A stretch of 64,000 nt of DNA from Paramecium octaurelia (GCA_905182995.1 CAJJDP010000004.1:604417-668416), one strand, 5' to 3'. Counted from the first letter of the stretch, positions 36,022 through 47,421 are shown. Notes: generated by a model not told the origin, from the sequence alone. Numbers and translations: made by a program.

Positions 36022-37959
36022 ATGAAAGCTAAGGCAATAATTGAATTTATCGTTTTTGTGGATTCGCTTAAAACTATTGGGATCTTTTTATTGGATGAGG
36101 GAATGTATCAAATAAGGATTAACTTATATATATAGAGTGTAAGTGATTTTGAGTATTGCAGTCCCAAAATTTGAAGATTCCTCTCACTCCGAAAGAAACT
36201 TTGCTATTCAAGAGAAACGAATAACAATATTTGCCATAACATATAATAGATAATTTTTATATGAGTGATGCTTTCTTATTGAGATAATGGACAGAGGAAG
36301 TAATAAATTATTTAAATTGGAAAAGGAAAAATTTGATATAAAAAATGGGTGTAGATTCAGCGGTGCAATTCCACATAATTTAAAGGAGCAACCTTGTTTT
36401 ATGGAGATTGAATTAATGTATTATGATTTAGCATAAAAAATTGTCTCATTTTAAAGTATATCGATGGCAAAGTTTAAAATTGAAAACTCATCGAATGGGA
36501 TATATGAATATGTTCCAGTGATACTAGGGGAGGATCACTTTAGTTTATTGAATCTTATGGTATAATTGAATAGCTAAAAGATTAGGTACTTTGTTCATTG
36601 ACTAGCTTTGATATTTAACTATAGTAAGTATAAAGTGAGGATAAGATGGCACTTGATCAACATTAACAGATAAATATGAGACAACTATATAACAAAGTTT
36701 TGGAACCTCTTAAAACATCATATCGAAACATGCAGACATTCTATTATAATATGGAGTTAGAAATGGAAAGATCAAGTAGCAGCGGAAATATGCAATATCA
36801 TCTTCGACAAACGAAAAGTTTTTAGGTTCTGCCATTATCTAGCGCGGATTCATTATTAAAAAATGAATAAAACACATAATTGATTAGTAAAGTTATGGCA
36901 AATGAATTCAAAGTGCTATAAAGTACAATAAACTAATTGTGGCATAAAATAATTATTGGATTAAAGTTAGGCCATTAAAAATTACTCAGGTAATTGAAGA
37001 AGGAGTCATTAGCGAATTTCTAAAGTAGATACTCCGCATTTACACAGAAAGAAGTAATTCCTGTCGTAGATCATCAATATACTATGATTCCTTAATAATA
37101 GAAATAAAGTCAAGAGTAGGCAGATTTATAAAGTAAGAGGTTGGAGTATCAAAAATTGTTACTCCAAGGTCCATCTAAAATAGTTGATTTAAAAATTATA
37201 GATGAAATCAAGGATAAGTTAATGATAGTTGAAAAACATTATGTTACAAGATAAACGTTTTAATTATCTAGATCAAAATTGCATCTCATTGTTCTGGTTC
37301 ATGGTTATTAAGGCCATTCTTATGATATGAGATTATTGGAGAATTATATGTGTTTAAGATTTCCTTAGCATATGTTATTGGTCTCATTGTGCAATCAATA
37401 AAACACAGAAGGAGATATATTACAAATGGGGAAATATCTTAGTGACGAAATTAAAAACTACATTGCAACATGGTCTTATACTGATAAATTAGTTATTTCA
37501 TTTATTGGACATTCGTTAGGAGGTTTAATTGTAAGAGCAGCATTACCATATTTGGATTTTGAGTTTCATACTTTCTTAACATTAGGAACACCTCATTTGG
37601 GTAATGTTACTAATTAAAGGCCTTTAATAAAATTTGGAATGTGGTTTTTTTAGAAACTAAAGAAATCTCAAAGTTTATCTCAATTAAATTGTTATGATGA
37701 TACATTGTTAAAACTATCTTTATTTCCTGGTATGAATAAATTTAAGCATATTATTTTATTTGGATCTCAATAGGATCATTATGTGAATAGTGAAAGCAGT
37801 TTATTAATGAAAGTCTCAGGAATTGAGAATGAATAAAAGCATAATGAAATGGCAACTAATATCTTAAGACAATTGCATCAAAATGAAGTCTTAAGAATTA
37901 GCATTGATTATAAGTTCTACGATGGGTATAAGTCATAATATTATTCATAGAGATTTTGA
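36022..37959 (+). CDS. FAM135-like protein with DUF676 serine-hydrolase domain
   Basis: ATG 36022 gives MKAKAIIEFIVFVDSLKTIG and GMYQIRINLYIQS, the FAM135 N-terminal domain. Introns of 25, about 30 and 20 nt are spliced. The C-terminal half is an alpha/beta hydrolase: LHLIVLVHGYQGHSYDMRLL (oxyanion HG), VISFIGHSLGGLIVRAALPY (nucleophile elbow G-H-S-L-G), SQQDHYVNSESSLL (acid) and NEQKHNEMATNILRQLHQ (His). All triad elements are visible, so it is probably an active lipase or esterase. TGA 37957-37959. About 620 residues, shorter than the animal FAM135 proteins because the middle is reduced. Confidence 0.85.
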
Positions 37960-38138
37960 TACTTTTTTAGGAAGGAAAGCACATATTGCCATCTTGGAAT
38001 CACATTTTCTAAATTAATACATAATTTATAATTTAGGAGACTATTTCAAATGAAAAGTTATGATATATATTAATTCACAAATTATATTTTTCTTCATTTA
38101 AAAGTTGTTTTATTATATTAATTATAATTCAATAATAC

Positions 38139-39292
38139 ATGCTGGTTTTACTATTAGTATAGATAGGAAGTTCAATGCCAATATATGGAAACTTCTCTTA
38201 ATATTATTATTATGTAGAATTGAACAATAAAAATTGGATTTTAGATTAGGCTTTTGATGGTGCTATAGAAGACAGAGAATGTCTAGATAGCAACAATTCA
38301 AAATCATAATTTTTCTTTGCATAAAGATTTATATAGATTCGTTCTCTCCCTTTAAGTGAAAAAATGATAAACCAAGCTGATAGTGCAAATTACATTTGTC
38401 AAGATACTTGTAAAATGTAGTTGGGAGATTTTACAGTCAATAATTATTGTGGATAATACTACAATTACTATTAAGAAATTAATAATTATTTAGGTCTTGG
38501 TTAAATAGTACAAAATCCTAATAGCGATTAGTAACTTAAATTATGTTTGGCTCAAAATGGAGGTTACATGAAAATTGGTAATTTTGAAAAGGATGAGCAA
38601 CATATTAAAATTGATTATGTCTAATTAGATTGTTTTATGGAATCTAATTGTTAAAAGAATAGATTAAAATTCATCGGTTTAGAAATAAAATAATTATTCA
38701 TATATCCATAGAGTTTAATTGAAGTAGTAGTGGATTTCACAAACACATATGTTGAACTTCCTTCTTATATGTATTTGCCATTAATATAACAAATATAATG
38801 TTAAGGAGTTTTCTGTCCAAAAAGAAATGACTCAGAAGGACTGATATGTTATGATAATGACTATGATAATGTAGAAAAATTTTATCAAAAGTTTCCTAAC
38901 ATTCGCTTTTATTTTTATGTATCCTCAAAATTTTTTTGGTTTCCACAAGATTATTTAGTTACACATGATAACAAGACTTATTGTTTTCCTGTAAGAGGAG
39001 GAAGTAACTTTATAAATTATTCTAAATAGCATCCAAAATCATTCTGGGTTAACCATTTATGAGAAATAAAGAGTTTATTTTTGGAAAAGAGAAATTAATT
39101 GTCAATTATCAAAATTGCTCCGAAGAAACTAGTCTTGATGCTCCAACAATATCATTGTATATAGAAAAGGAAATCTCAAAATTTTACATAGGCATTTCAT
39201 TGCTCATATCTACATTCATCATTTATTACATTCTACTTAAGTTTAAATAGAGGAAAGCAAATTAATAATTGATTAATCCACATATTCAATGA
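38139..39292 (+). CDS. pepsin-like membrane protein lacking catalytic Asp-Thr-Gly motifs (one frame break)
   Basis: ATG 38139 with a signal peptide (MLVLLLVQIGSSMP). The protein has A1 aspartic-protease architecture: paired Cys, LGLGQIVQNPNSDQQLKLCL, GGYMKIGNFEKDE, and a second-lobe strand IEVVVDFTNTYVELPSYMYL where DTGST would be expected. The first lobe shows LDQAFDGAI instead of DTG. The frame breaks at AAAA 39035-39038; adding one base gives KIILGQPFMRNKEFIFG, identical in style to the next gene. After that come a C-terminal membrane helix (FYIGISLLISTFIIYYILL) and a short basic tail. TGA 39290-39292 overlaps the next gene's ATG. It is probably a catalytically dead paralogue. Confidence 0.75.
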
Positions 39293-40521
39293 TTATTTTA
39301 TTATTTTCTATTGTAAGTTCTTAATTAATATTTGATCTCAAAAGAGATGTTTATAAGTCAGAGTATCTCATAGAATTAGAAATCGGTACTCCATCAAAGA
39401 AAACTAATTTTGTTGCTGACACTGGCGCTCCAATGACTTCATTTATTTGCAATACTGTAATAATCCTAAAATAATATAGAATTCAAATACTTTGCATAAG
39501 TGCGATTAGGATAGGGACTCAGATTGTTTGAATTAATTTGTCACTTATGATGGAGAATTGTCTAGTGCAATTTCAGCATATGATCTAATGAAGATTGAAA
39601 AAAACAAGATAAAGTTAAACTTTGAATGCATTTCACAAGAATCATCCTAAATTTTAGGATTGGGAAGATAAAGCTATTTTATTTAAGCCTTATATAAAGA
39701 ATTTTAATTTTAAAGCGATCACTAGATATTTTCAATATTATTAACAAATGAAAATGGCAAGCTAACTGTCGGTCAAGATTATCCAAATTATAATGAGATT
39801 GGTATTCCTTTTTCTTATTCTTCCTCCTATTTTTAAGTAGATTTAGAAACTGTCTCGGTAAATTTATAAATAATTTAAGGATGATAATAATAACATAGTT
39901 TTTTAACCAGATCAACCTGAGGACTATGAGATTATTGTAGATACAGGAAGCACATTAATTAATATGGATTCTGAAACTTTTTAATCTTTTATAAAATCAT
40001 TTTCTAAATGCTAAAAAGATCCTAGAGGATGTCCCTAAAAGTATGAGATATATGGATACTAATGTTATTTTTATAATAGGCCTCATTATGGGGACATCTC
40101 CAATTTTTATGAAACATTTCCTGAGTTTAATTTCAATTTTACAAATGGCTATTAGTATAAATTGAGTGCCAAAGATTATTTGATTAATTTTTAGGATGAT
40201 TATTATTGCTTGCCTTTTGAAGGTTTTGCAAGAAATTATGAAAATAAATTCAAAAAAATCATTCTTTTAGGATAACCTTTTATGAGAAATAAAGAGTTTT
40301 ATTTTGATTTGTAAGAATATCAAATTTTCATTAAAGATCCTAAAGCATCATAAAATTATTTGCATTATACGAATTTATCAGATGTGGTTTTGAATACCTA
40401 TATTTTTGTGGAACTTGCCTTTATTATTGGTATTTGCTTTTTCTACAGAAAATATTCTGCCCAAATAAGAGCAATGTTTAGATCCAGCAGACCAAACTAA
40501 GGGGTTAATCCTTATGCTTGA
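39289..40521 (+). CDS. membrane-anchored pepsin-like aspartyl protease (one frame break)
   Basis: ATG 39289 opens a signal peptide (MIILLFSIVSSQLIFDL) followed by EYLIELEIGTPSKKTNFVAD and TGAPMTSF, the first catalytic DTG. One base is missing at TTT 39446-39448, after which the frame continues QYCNNPKIIQNSNTLHKC and NGKLTVGQDYPNYNEIGIPF. A 22-nt intron then leads to DYEIIVDTGSTLINMDSETF, the second catalytic DTGS. Then KKIILLGQPFMRNKEFYFDL, a membrane helix (VELAFIIGICFFYRKYS) and a short cytosolic tail ending NPYA, TGA 40519-40521. It is a tandem paralogue of the upstream gene, joined by a 4-nt ATGA overlap. It should be active in the endomembrane system or at the cell surface. Confidence 0.85.
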
Positions 40522-40995
40522 TTTAAATTAATATATTACATTTACGTTCATATAATAAAATAAATAAATTCATAACTCCTCCAAATATTAATATTATCAA
40601 TCTAGTGAAAAATTTAACATTCGATTAAATAAAAATTTTTGGTGTGACTTTAAATCCAAAAGACTCATTCACTGCAACTATTCTCCGCCAGACAAACCGT
40701 AGGGTAGTTATATTTGATAAGAGTTGAATAAAACTATTCATTCCCTACCTGAAGTAGATTAGCTGCATCTTTATCAATGTTAACTGCCTTTGCTTTGTAG
40801 TTGTTGGATTTTTTGAAGACCGATATATACTTTCAGTATAAAGTTAAACTTGGCTTAGAAAGTGAATGCAGATATTGATATAGAAATGTGGCATTTTTTT
40901 TTCTTGTATCTAATCAATACTTAAATAAAACACATGAAGTATCAATATATTCATTTAGAAATCCAAATCAACCTATGGTTAAAAGAAGTTTCCAT
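39693..40995 (+). repeat. first copy of an exact 1,303-bp direct repeat
   Basis: Bases 39693-40995 recur at 40997-42299 with an offset of 1,304 bp. The two copies are separated only by the N at 40996 and I saw no difference between them. The first copy contains the 3' two thirds of the aspartyl protease gene and its downstream flank. The repeat ends exactly at the N, which is what two overlapping contig ends placed side by side would produce. Confidence 0.95.
40522..40995. other. 474-bp stretch downstream of the protease, coding status unclear
   Basis: Also present at 41,826-42,299. On the minus strand a fragment reads NYKAKAVNIDKDAANLLQVG, NEQFYSTLIKYNYPTVCLAE, ending in a TGA, and looks protein-like. 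Upstream of it the frame meets a TGA and no start was found. On the plus strand another fragment (FGVTLNPKDSFTATILRQ) is also readable but has no ATG. Possible gene relic. Confidence 0.3.
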
Positions 40996-40996
40996 N
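40996..40996. other. single N marking a contig junction
   Basis: This is the only ambiguous base noticed. Sequence to its left (…gaagtttccat) is the same as that ending the second copy at 42299, and sequence to its right (tataaagaatt…) is the same as that starting the first copy at 39693. The N is therefore best read as a join between contigs that should overlap. Confidence 0.9.
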
Positions 40997-42299
40997 TATA
41001 AAGAATTTTAATTTTAAAGCGATCACTAGATATTTTCAATATTATTAACAAATGAAAATGGCAAGCTAACTGTCGGTCAAGATTATCCAAATTATAATGA
41101 GATTGGTATTCCTTTTTCTTATTCTTCCTCCTATTTTTAAGTAGATTTAGAAACTGTCTCGGTAAATTTATAAATAATTTAAGGATGATAATAATAACAT
41201 AGTTTTTTAACCAGATCAACCTGAGGACTATGAGATTATTGTAGATACAGGAAGCACATTAATTAATATGGATTCTGAAACTTTTTAATCTTTTATAAAA
41301 TCATTTTCTAAATGCTAAAAAGATCCTAGAGGATGTCCCTAAAAGTATGAGATATATGGATACTAATGTTATTTTTATAATAGGCCTCATTATGGGGACA
41401 TCTCCAATTTTTATGAAACATTTCCTGAGTTTAATTTCAATTTTACAAATGGCTATTAGTATAAATTGAGTGCCAAAGATTATTTGATTAATTTTTAGGA
41501 TGATTATTATTGCTTGCCTTTTGAAGGTTTTGCAAGAAATTATGAAAATAAATTCAAAAAAATCATTCTTTTAGGATAACCTTTTATGAGAAATAAAGAG
41601 TTTTATTTTGATTTGTAAGAATATCAAATTTTCATTAAAGATCCTAAAGCATCATAAAATTATTTGCATTATACGAATTTATCAGATGTGGTTTTGAATA
41701 CCTATATTTTTGTGGAACTTGCCTTTATTATTGGTATTTGCTTTTTCTACAGAAAATATTCTGCCCAAATAAGAGCAATGTTTAGATCCAGCAGACCAAA
41801 CTAAGGGGTTAATCCTTATGCTTGATTTAAATTAATATATTACATTTACGTTCATATAATAAAATAAATAAATTCATAACTCCTCCAAATATTAATATTA
41901 TCAATCTAGTGAAAAATTTAACATTCGATTAAATAAAAATTTTTGGTGTGACTTTAAATCCAAAAGACTCATTCACTGCAACTATTCTCCGCCAGACAAA
42001 CCGTAGGGTAGTTATATTTGATAAGAGTTGAATAAAACTATTCATTCCCTACCTGAAGTAGATTAGCTGCATCTTTATCAATGTTAACTGCCTTTGCTTT
42101 GTAGTTGTTGGATTTTTTGAAGACCGATATATACTTTCAGTATAAAGTTAAACTTGGCTTAGAAAGTGAATGCAGATATTGATATAGAAATGTGGCATTT
42201 TTTTTTCTTGTATCTAATCAATACTTAAATAAAACACATGAAGTATCAATATATTCATTTAGAAATCCAAATCAACCTATGGTTAAAAGAAGTTTCCAT
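40997..42299 (+). repeat. second copy of the 1,303-bp repeat (truncated protease copy)
   Basis: It begins inside the protease coding sequence, with no start codon, signal peptide or first DTG, and carries the same second lobe, membrane helix and stop (41,823-41,825). It should not be annotated as a second gene. Perfect identity including introns and flank argues for an assembly artefact rather than a biological duplication. Confidence 0.9.
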
Positions 42300-42753
42300 T
42301 ACCTTGCAATAATTAGAAAATTAAATAACCTTTTCTAATGATTTTAAAATTTATAAAATTTTAATTAAAAAATTAAATGAAATTGACATGAAAAACATTT
42401 AAATTAATTTAGGGAACAGTTAGAATACGAGTGAATAACATATCAAAGAATTTACTATTAGTTTAAAAAATATGATTTTAACAAATTCATGGAAGTTTTC
42501 ATTCAAGATAGTAATCTTTCTTTATAAAAATGTTATTTCAGTTGCATTTAATGACATAAAAATATTAAGAAAATTGGTTGATAAAATCAAGGTTAATATC
42601 ACTTATTTATACATCTATTAATACTTCATAAAAATTTAGAAATTTAAGGACATCATTTGAAGATAGTTTGCTCAATTAAAATCAATAACTTCATTTATAT
42701 TTCAACTGTAATAAATTTAATAATTAATTATTTATTGAATTATTGTATTATAA
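42300..42753. other. 454-bp AT-rich stretch, nothing seen
   Basis: It lies between the repeat copy and the stop of the minus-strand membrane protein gene. Frames are closed on both strands and there is no repeat or structured RNA that I can recognise. Confidence 0.5.
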
Positions 42754-44384
42754 TCATTTTAAAATACTTCTTTCGCTTGTACAAGCCAACTGATGCTCTA
42801 AGAAATAACAAGGGAATATAATGTCACCATCAAAATACAATTAGGATAAAAAGTATAGATTTCCATTCTTACCTAGATGTTTTCTAAATTCCACCAATTA
42901 CACATTCAACAATGTGAAGGAATAAATAAAAAACAATATTAAAATCCTTAAAATTAAATTAAAATCTACCAAATAATTGCTGTCATCATATCCTAGATAT
43001 TCAAATATAAACCCACGAATAATATTTCAAATAAAAGAACAAATGATATTCTAGTAAATAATTTAATTTGAAAGTAAGTACCTCCATGGTTAATCAGAAA
43101 CGAGGAAGCAGTTTTTAATTCCATCCTCCTTATCAAAATGGAAACAGATTAAAATGATTATTAAATTGATGAAGATTACGGCAATAAAAATACCCAAATT
43201 CAATTCTGGATATAAAATGACTGCATATACAAACCAGAATAATCTAACAATAGAATTTACTCCCTATTTATTAAATTATTAAAAATTACAAACAAAAATA
43301 CGTTTTTAGGTTACTTTAAGGATTATGAATCACTAAATTATGCTAATGCCAATGATAAGATGTAAAGCATCAAAAGCACAACCCAAATAATAAATGGTAT
43401 TTACAAGATCTATTCGCTTAAATTAAAATGAATTAATAATCCAATTATTAATAATGCAACACCAAAATGAATCGACAATACTAATATATATTTGAATTAA
43501 TTTTCCTAGATCTAGTTCTGCTATTCTTCAATACTAGGTCCTCTGTTACTAATCGGTTCTGTGATTGATATGACTTACTATGTAGTATTGTTTATAGCTG
43601 ATTTTCTAACAAATATATCCAATATTCCCTCCATTAATGGCTTTTTGTCCTAATTTATTTGTTATTCTCACTTACTTCCACTTAATCTCGTTATTACATT
43701 TATATAATTTAATAACAAATAATAATTAAATGAATTTATGAACTTTTATAATGAAAAATCATTTTATCAACTAAGTGTTACATCAACGATTAATGTGATG
43801 CAAGAATTCTCATCAATAGAATTTTTGGGAAAGAGATCTGATAATTTTTTAAATAAGAGAGTTTAAATGGGGAGTTTAAAAGTTCCATTCTAATTCTTAG
43901 ATTGGTTCAACTAATTCTATTAAACTTTTACTTTATCATAAAAATTGTATAATTTTTCTTTATTAAGCTCATTTTGTTATTCAACTTATTCTGGTATAGG
44001 AACATCGTTAGGAGAAGGAAAAATAGCAAGCTTATAATCTTTAATCGTTGTGATTCCATCAAGATTAGAATAAACATTTGAGACTATCTATAATCATTAA
44101 TTCTTATTTACTTAATATACAAACTAATCGTATTAATATTTGCAATTGTTTAGTTTAGCCTCTAATTCGTTAAATTATTAGGAATTTTGATTAAATTGTA
44201 CATTCAATGTTACCTCCTTTCTATTGACCTACTAGCTTGAAAATTAAGGTTATTCTTTTTAATTCCCTGGAAATATTGGTTCTGATCGATGTTGGATTTT
44301 ATCAACAACCTTCACCTCTCCAGATTTATATTAGTCTTCGATACTATCGCTAGGGCATAACGAAGAACTTTTTTCATTGTTCAT
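42754..44384 (-). CDS. polytopic membrane protein with long acidic N-terminus, unknown
   Basis: ATG 44384 (MNNEKSSSLCPSDSIEDQYK) starts a polar, Gln/Asn-rich cytosolic region of about 180 residues. Then come at least five hydrophobic segments: FKYILVLSIHFGVALLIIGL, ILQIPFIIWVVLLMLYILSL, IVRLFWFVYAVILYPEL, LGIFIAVIFINLIIILICF, and ISFVLLFEILFVGLYLN with WILILFFIYSFTLLNV. Introns of 26, 31 and 23 nt restore the frame in the C-terminal half; one junction near 43,700 is uncertain. TGA 42754-42756. I do not recognise the family. Confidence 0.65.
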
Positions 44385-45540
44385 AAGAAATATATATAAA
44401 TATTATTATTTTATATAAATAAAGAGTATTTATACTCCATGAATCATCAGAATTTAACAAAAGTAAGATATTATTTAAAAGTTATTCTATTAGCTAATTG
44501 AAAGGAGTCTAAAGGCAATACTACTAATATAATAATTGTAATTATATATAAGATATATATAGTTATACAAATTTATTAAATTTGTTAAATTCATCTAATT
44601 ATAGATTTTGAATCTAACTAGGTATTGGATTTGTTAATTGATAATAGATATTCGATTAAGAAATTTCAGTATTCATGATTCCATAACTATAACTCTAAGA
44701 TAAACCCTATAATTAATAATTTTGACTATATACTAAAGTGAATCTCTGTTCCTTAATTGGTCAATTTTTTTTGAGCTAGTAGTGTTAGTAATCTTTATTA
44801 TTCTTTATATTATATTTATATTTCTTTATTCATTGTTTCCTAGATCTAGTTGGGCAATCCCTTTTGGTACATTTCCTTCTACTTTTACTATAGCTATCTT
44901 TTTGTTAAGTATTCATTATCTTCTTTATTTCACCTTTCCTTTACTTACAATTCAGCTTTGGATTAAAAACCTTTTTGTCAATAGATATCTTACAAAGCAT
45001 TTTATCTTCCTGGCAATCCCTAATATAATAGAAAGTTTTTGGAAGATGATATGATTTATAATTATATTTCTAAATATCCCTTGCATATTAATTATTTGAA
45101 TTCTTAGTCTTTCTCTTTTTTTTGTTGTTGCAATTCCTTCATTTATTATTCAACAATTAATTATATTATATTGCATTTCTCTTTTCTATTTCTCAACTCC
45201 CCTTCTATAGATTACCAATTTATTGCATTATTGATAATATCGTTCTCTATCTTTAATGTTTCATGTTTCTAATTTAATAACATAAGATTTTACTTTTTCC
45301 TCAATTAATAGTTTTTAATGATTCAAATGAGACCAATTCTAATGTTGTAGATTTTATTTTGTTGCTTCACTCTTCTATATTTATAGAGATATTCTTCTCC
45401 TTATTTTTACGAATTAATTATGTCTATTCTTCATCTTCTTTTTATTTTTAATGTGCAACTCCTTTTCTTTATTCTTAAAACTATTGCTATTCAATTAATT
45501 GTTATTCATAATTTCTTATTTCATCATTTTCATCCATCAT
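44385..45540 (-). CDS. Gln-rich coiled-coil protein, boundaries uncertain
   Basis: It begins MMDENDEIRNYEQQLIEQQQ at 45540 (an in-frame ATG at 45561 is possible) and continues with QEQRKGVAHQKQKEDEEQTQ. After several introns (about 32, 25 and 22-23 nt) it reads LRNRKEKCNIIQLIVEQQMK, LQQQKKEKDQEFKQLIC and ETMNKEIQIQYKEQQRLLTL. The text is strongly coiled-coil. The 3' end is not settled. The last open frame (EISQSNIYYQLTNPIPSQIQ) would reach the start of the next minus-strand gene, so a missed intron or earlier stop is likely. Confidence 0.45.
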
Positions 45541-45818
45541 AATTTTATTTAATAAAATCATAAATTATTATATGACCTTAATATAAACCAAGAAATATAA
45601 ATAAATTTGATGATCTCTACCCCAATAATAAGTTTATATCAACCAAGTATAAGCAAATTTCAAAATATGGTAACATAACATTATTTTTGAAATCTTGGAT
45701 TAATTGATATATAATTAGGATGAGAAATGTAGTATTTAAAGAAATGAAGGAGGAATATTTTCAAAATGTTGTGACTTAAATATAATTTTGTTTTTAATAT
45801 ATTTTATTTGATATTGCT

Positions 45819-46225
45819 TCAATGACTATCGTGATGAATGTTTACGATATAGAATGCTGTTTCAATACTTGAAACCAAGAAGGCTCTGTCCTTGATTTCA
45901 ATTCCAAATTCTTTTTCAAGGGCATCATGAATATGAATACATGTAGCTACATCAACGTATCCAGCTGCATCATTCCAATTAGTATTAAATGTGATTGGAG
46001 TTGATTCCCACTAAAATGATTAATGATTTCATTATATACTCTTTCAGGATCGATTTTTCTTAATCTTTCTCCAACCACTTTGATTATTCTCTTAGCTGTT
46101 ACAGCTGGCTTAATTTAAAGTTAATTAAATACATTATTATAAACAGATCCATTTGGAAAATGATATGAGTAAAGAGGAGCATGAGACTGCATAGTCTTAA
46201 CAAATGTAGATACTAATTTATTCAT
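45819..46225 (-). CDS. acyl-carrier-protein-like protein lacking the phosphopantetheine serine
   Basis: ATG 46225 with a mitochondrial-type leader (MNKLVSTFVKTMQSHAPLYS). Introns of 24 and 29 nt are spliced. Then KRIIKVVGERLRKIDPERW, ITFNTNWNDAAGYVDVATCI, HIHDALEKEFGIEIKDRAFL, VSSIETAFYIVNIHHDSH, TGA. This follows mitochondrial ACP (v......idp......F..DLGLDSLd.ve..maLEdEFgieI.D........vvdyI). The DSL motif is replaced by VDVATC, so no Ser is available for 4'-phosphopantetheine. If correct, it cannot carry acyl chains and may be purely structural, as ACP subunits are in respiratory complex I or Fe-S/LYR assemblies. It starts only 35 bp after the upstream eL43 stop, same strand. Confidence 0.65.
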
Positions 46226-46260
46226 ATTATTTTAAATTATTATTTATTGTATTAATATAC

Positions 46261-46715
46261 TCATTGTTTCTTTGCTTATTATTTTTTTGGTTGTGGTTTC
46301 TTAGTTTCCTTCTCCTTGGGTTATTCCTTTTATTATTCCTTGGGTTATTGCTTCTTTTGTTCCTTCTTCTCATCTTTGACTTCAACTTCAGCATCCTCCT
46401 TCAACTTCTTGATTCTCAACATGCCTTATTTTGCAGATAATCCAGCAGGAGTACTACGATTGTTATTAATATTACTTGACTTCCCAAGCACCACCAGCAA
46501 TTTATAAACCAGTCTATGTGCATCTCCAAATACCAATAGCTTATCTCTTGAGTGAATGCTAAATTATTAGATGAAATCTGTACGGCTCCAGTAAATGTAT
46601 TGAAATATCTTTAGTGCTATGAAATTTCGAACTTCTTAATAATCTTTCTCAAAGATGCACCATATCTTGTGCCATATTTTCCTGTAATTCCAACCTTCTT
46701 AGTCTTTTTAGTCAT
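46261..46715 (-). CDS. RPL37A: 60S ribosomal protein eL43 (L37A) with lost zinc ligands and Gln/Lys tail
   Basis: ATG 46715: [40 protein letters not shown], a 25-nt intron after FTGA, then [29 protein letters not shown] 22-nt intron leads to [20 protein letters not shown] and a Lys/Gln-rich extension of about 40 residues ending AKKQ, TGA 46261-46263. The family's zinc ribbon (C-x2-C ... C-x2-C) is mostly gone: FNTFTGA replaces cpfCGk and WRCTQTG replaces WkCrsC, leaving one Cys. The long C-terminal extension is also unusual. It is a structural protein of the large subunit. Confidence 0.92.
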
Positions 46716-46938
46716 TTCAAATAATAATTAAAATCTTTAATTTATTTTTAAATTATTACCCAATCCACTCATCCTCATATCATCCAAATCTATTTAAATC
46801 CTTCTAGTTCAACTTCATCTTCCTATATCCTAAGCTAACAAAAACTATATGTTTAAATAATACTGCCCTGCCTATTTTCATAACTTCCCTTTAAAAAGGA
46901 ATTTATTTAACTCTTATATCCCTTTTAATTAATTATAA

Positions 46939-47421
46939 ATGAAACACTAAAAAAAGTCTAAACCAGAGTATTAATTTTTTAATGTTGAAAAAGTCGTTGG
47001 TAAGAGATATGATCCTGAAACTAATGAATTATAATATTGTATCAAATGGGAAGGCTATCCCGATGAAGAAAATACTTGGGAACCTGTAGAAAACCTTTAA
47101 AATGTCCTTTCATTTATTCAAGAATATGAAGCTTATTAAAATAGTACTAGAAAAAAGCCTAAAATACAACTGGATGATAAAAAACTCAAAAATTTGCTCC
47201 TCATCAAACTTAATCAATTCCTAGAATAGATGGCCCCTAAATATGAATTATAAGAAATCAATCTGAGTGATTTTGACAGCTCTGAGGAAATAAAAGAGTA
47301 ACAATAGCAATAAGAAACTTAACCTAAAGCTACACCAGAACCATATGAACCAAAATCTCATGTACTAACTCAAGGCTTTCATTGGTGTCCTCAAAATTAT
47401 GAATCTAATATAGATTATTGA
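46939..47421 (+). CDS. HP1-like chromodomain protein
   Basis: ATG 46939: MKHQKKSKPEYQFFNVEKVV, GKRYDPETNELQYCIKWEGY, PDEENTWEPVENLQNVLSFI, QEYEAYQ. This is a canonical chromodomain (Phe/Tyr, Trp, TWEP cage). A polar, Gln-rich region follows, then VLTQGFHWCPQNYESNIDY and a TGA at 47419-47421, giving about 160 residues. In the same frame, protein-like text continues past the TGA (KYHAKILCLFDDLIKFQLTQ) to about 47,760, with another TGA at 47518-47520. The natural protein may once have been, or may be, longer. It is the second chromodomain gene in this window but is not a tandem copy of the first. Confidence 0.85.

Noticed and set aside
40968-41219. Second apparent copy of a minus-strand ORF near the N
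   Set aside because: It is part of the duplicated contig overlap and antisense to the aspartyl protease coding sequence.
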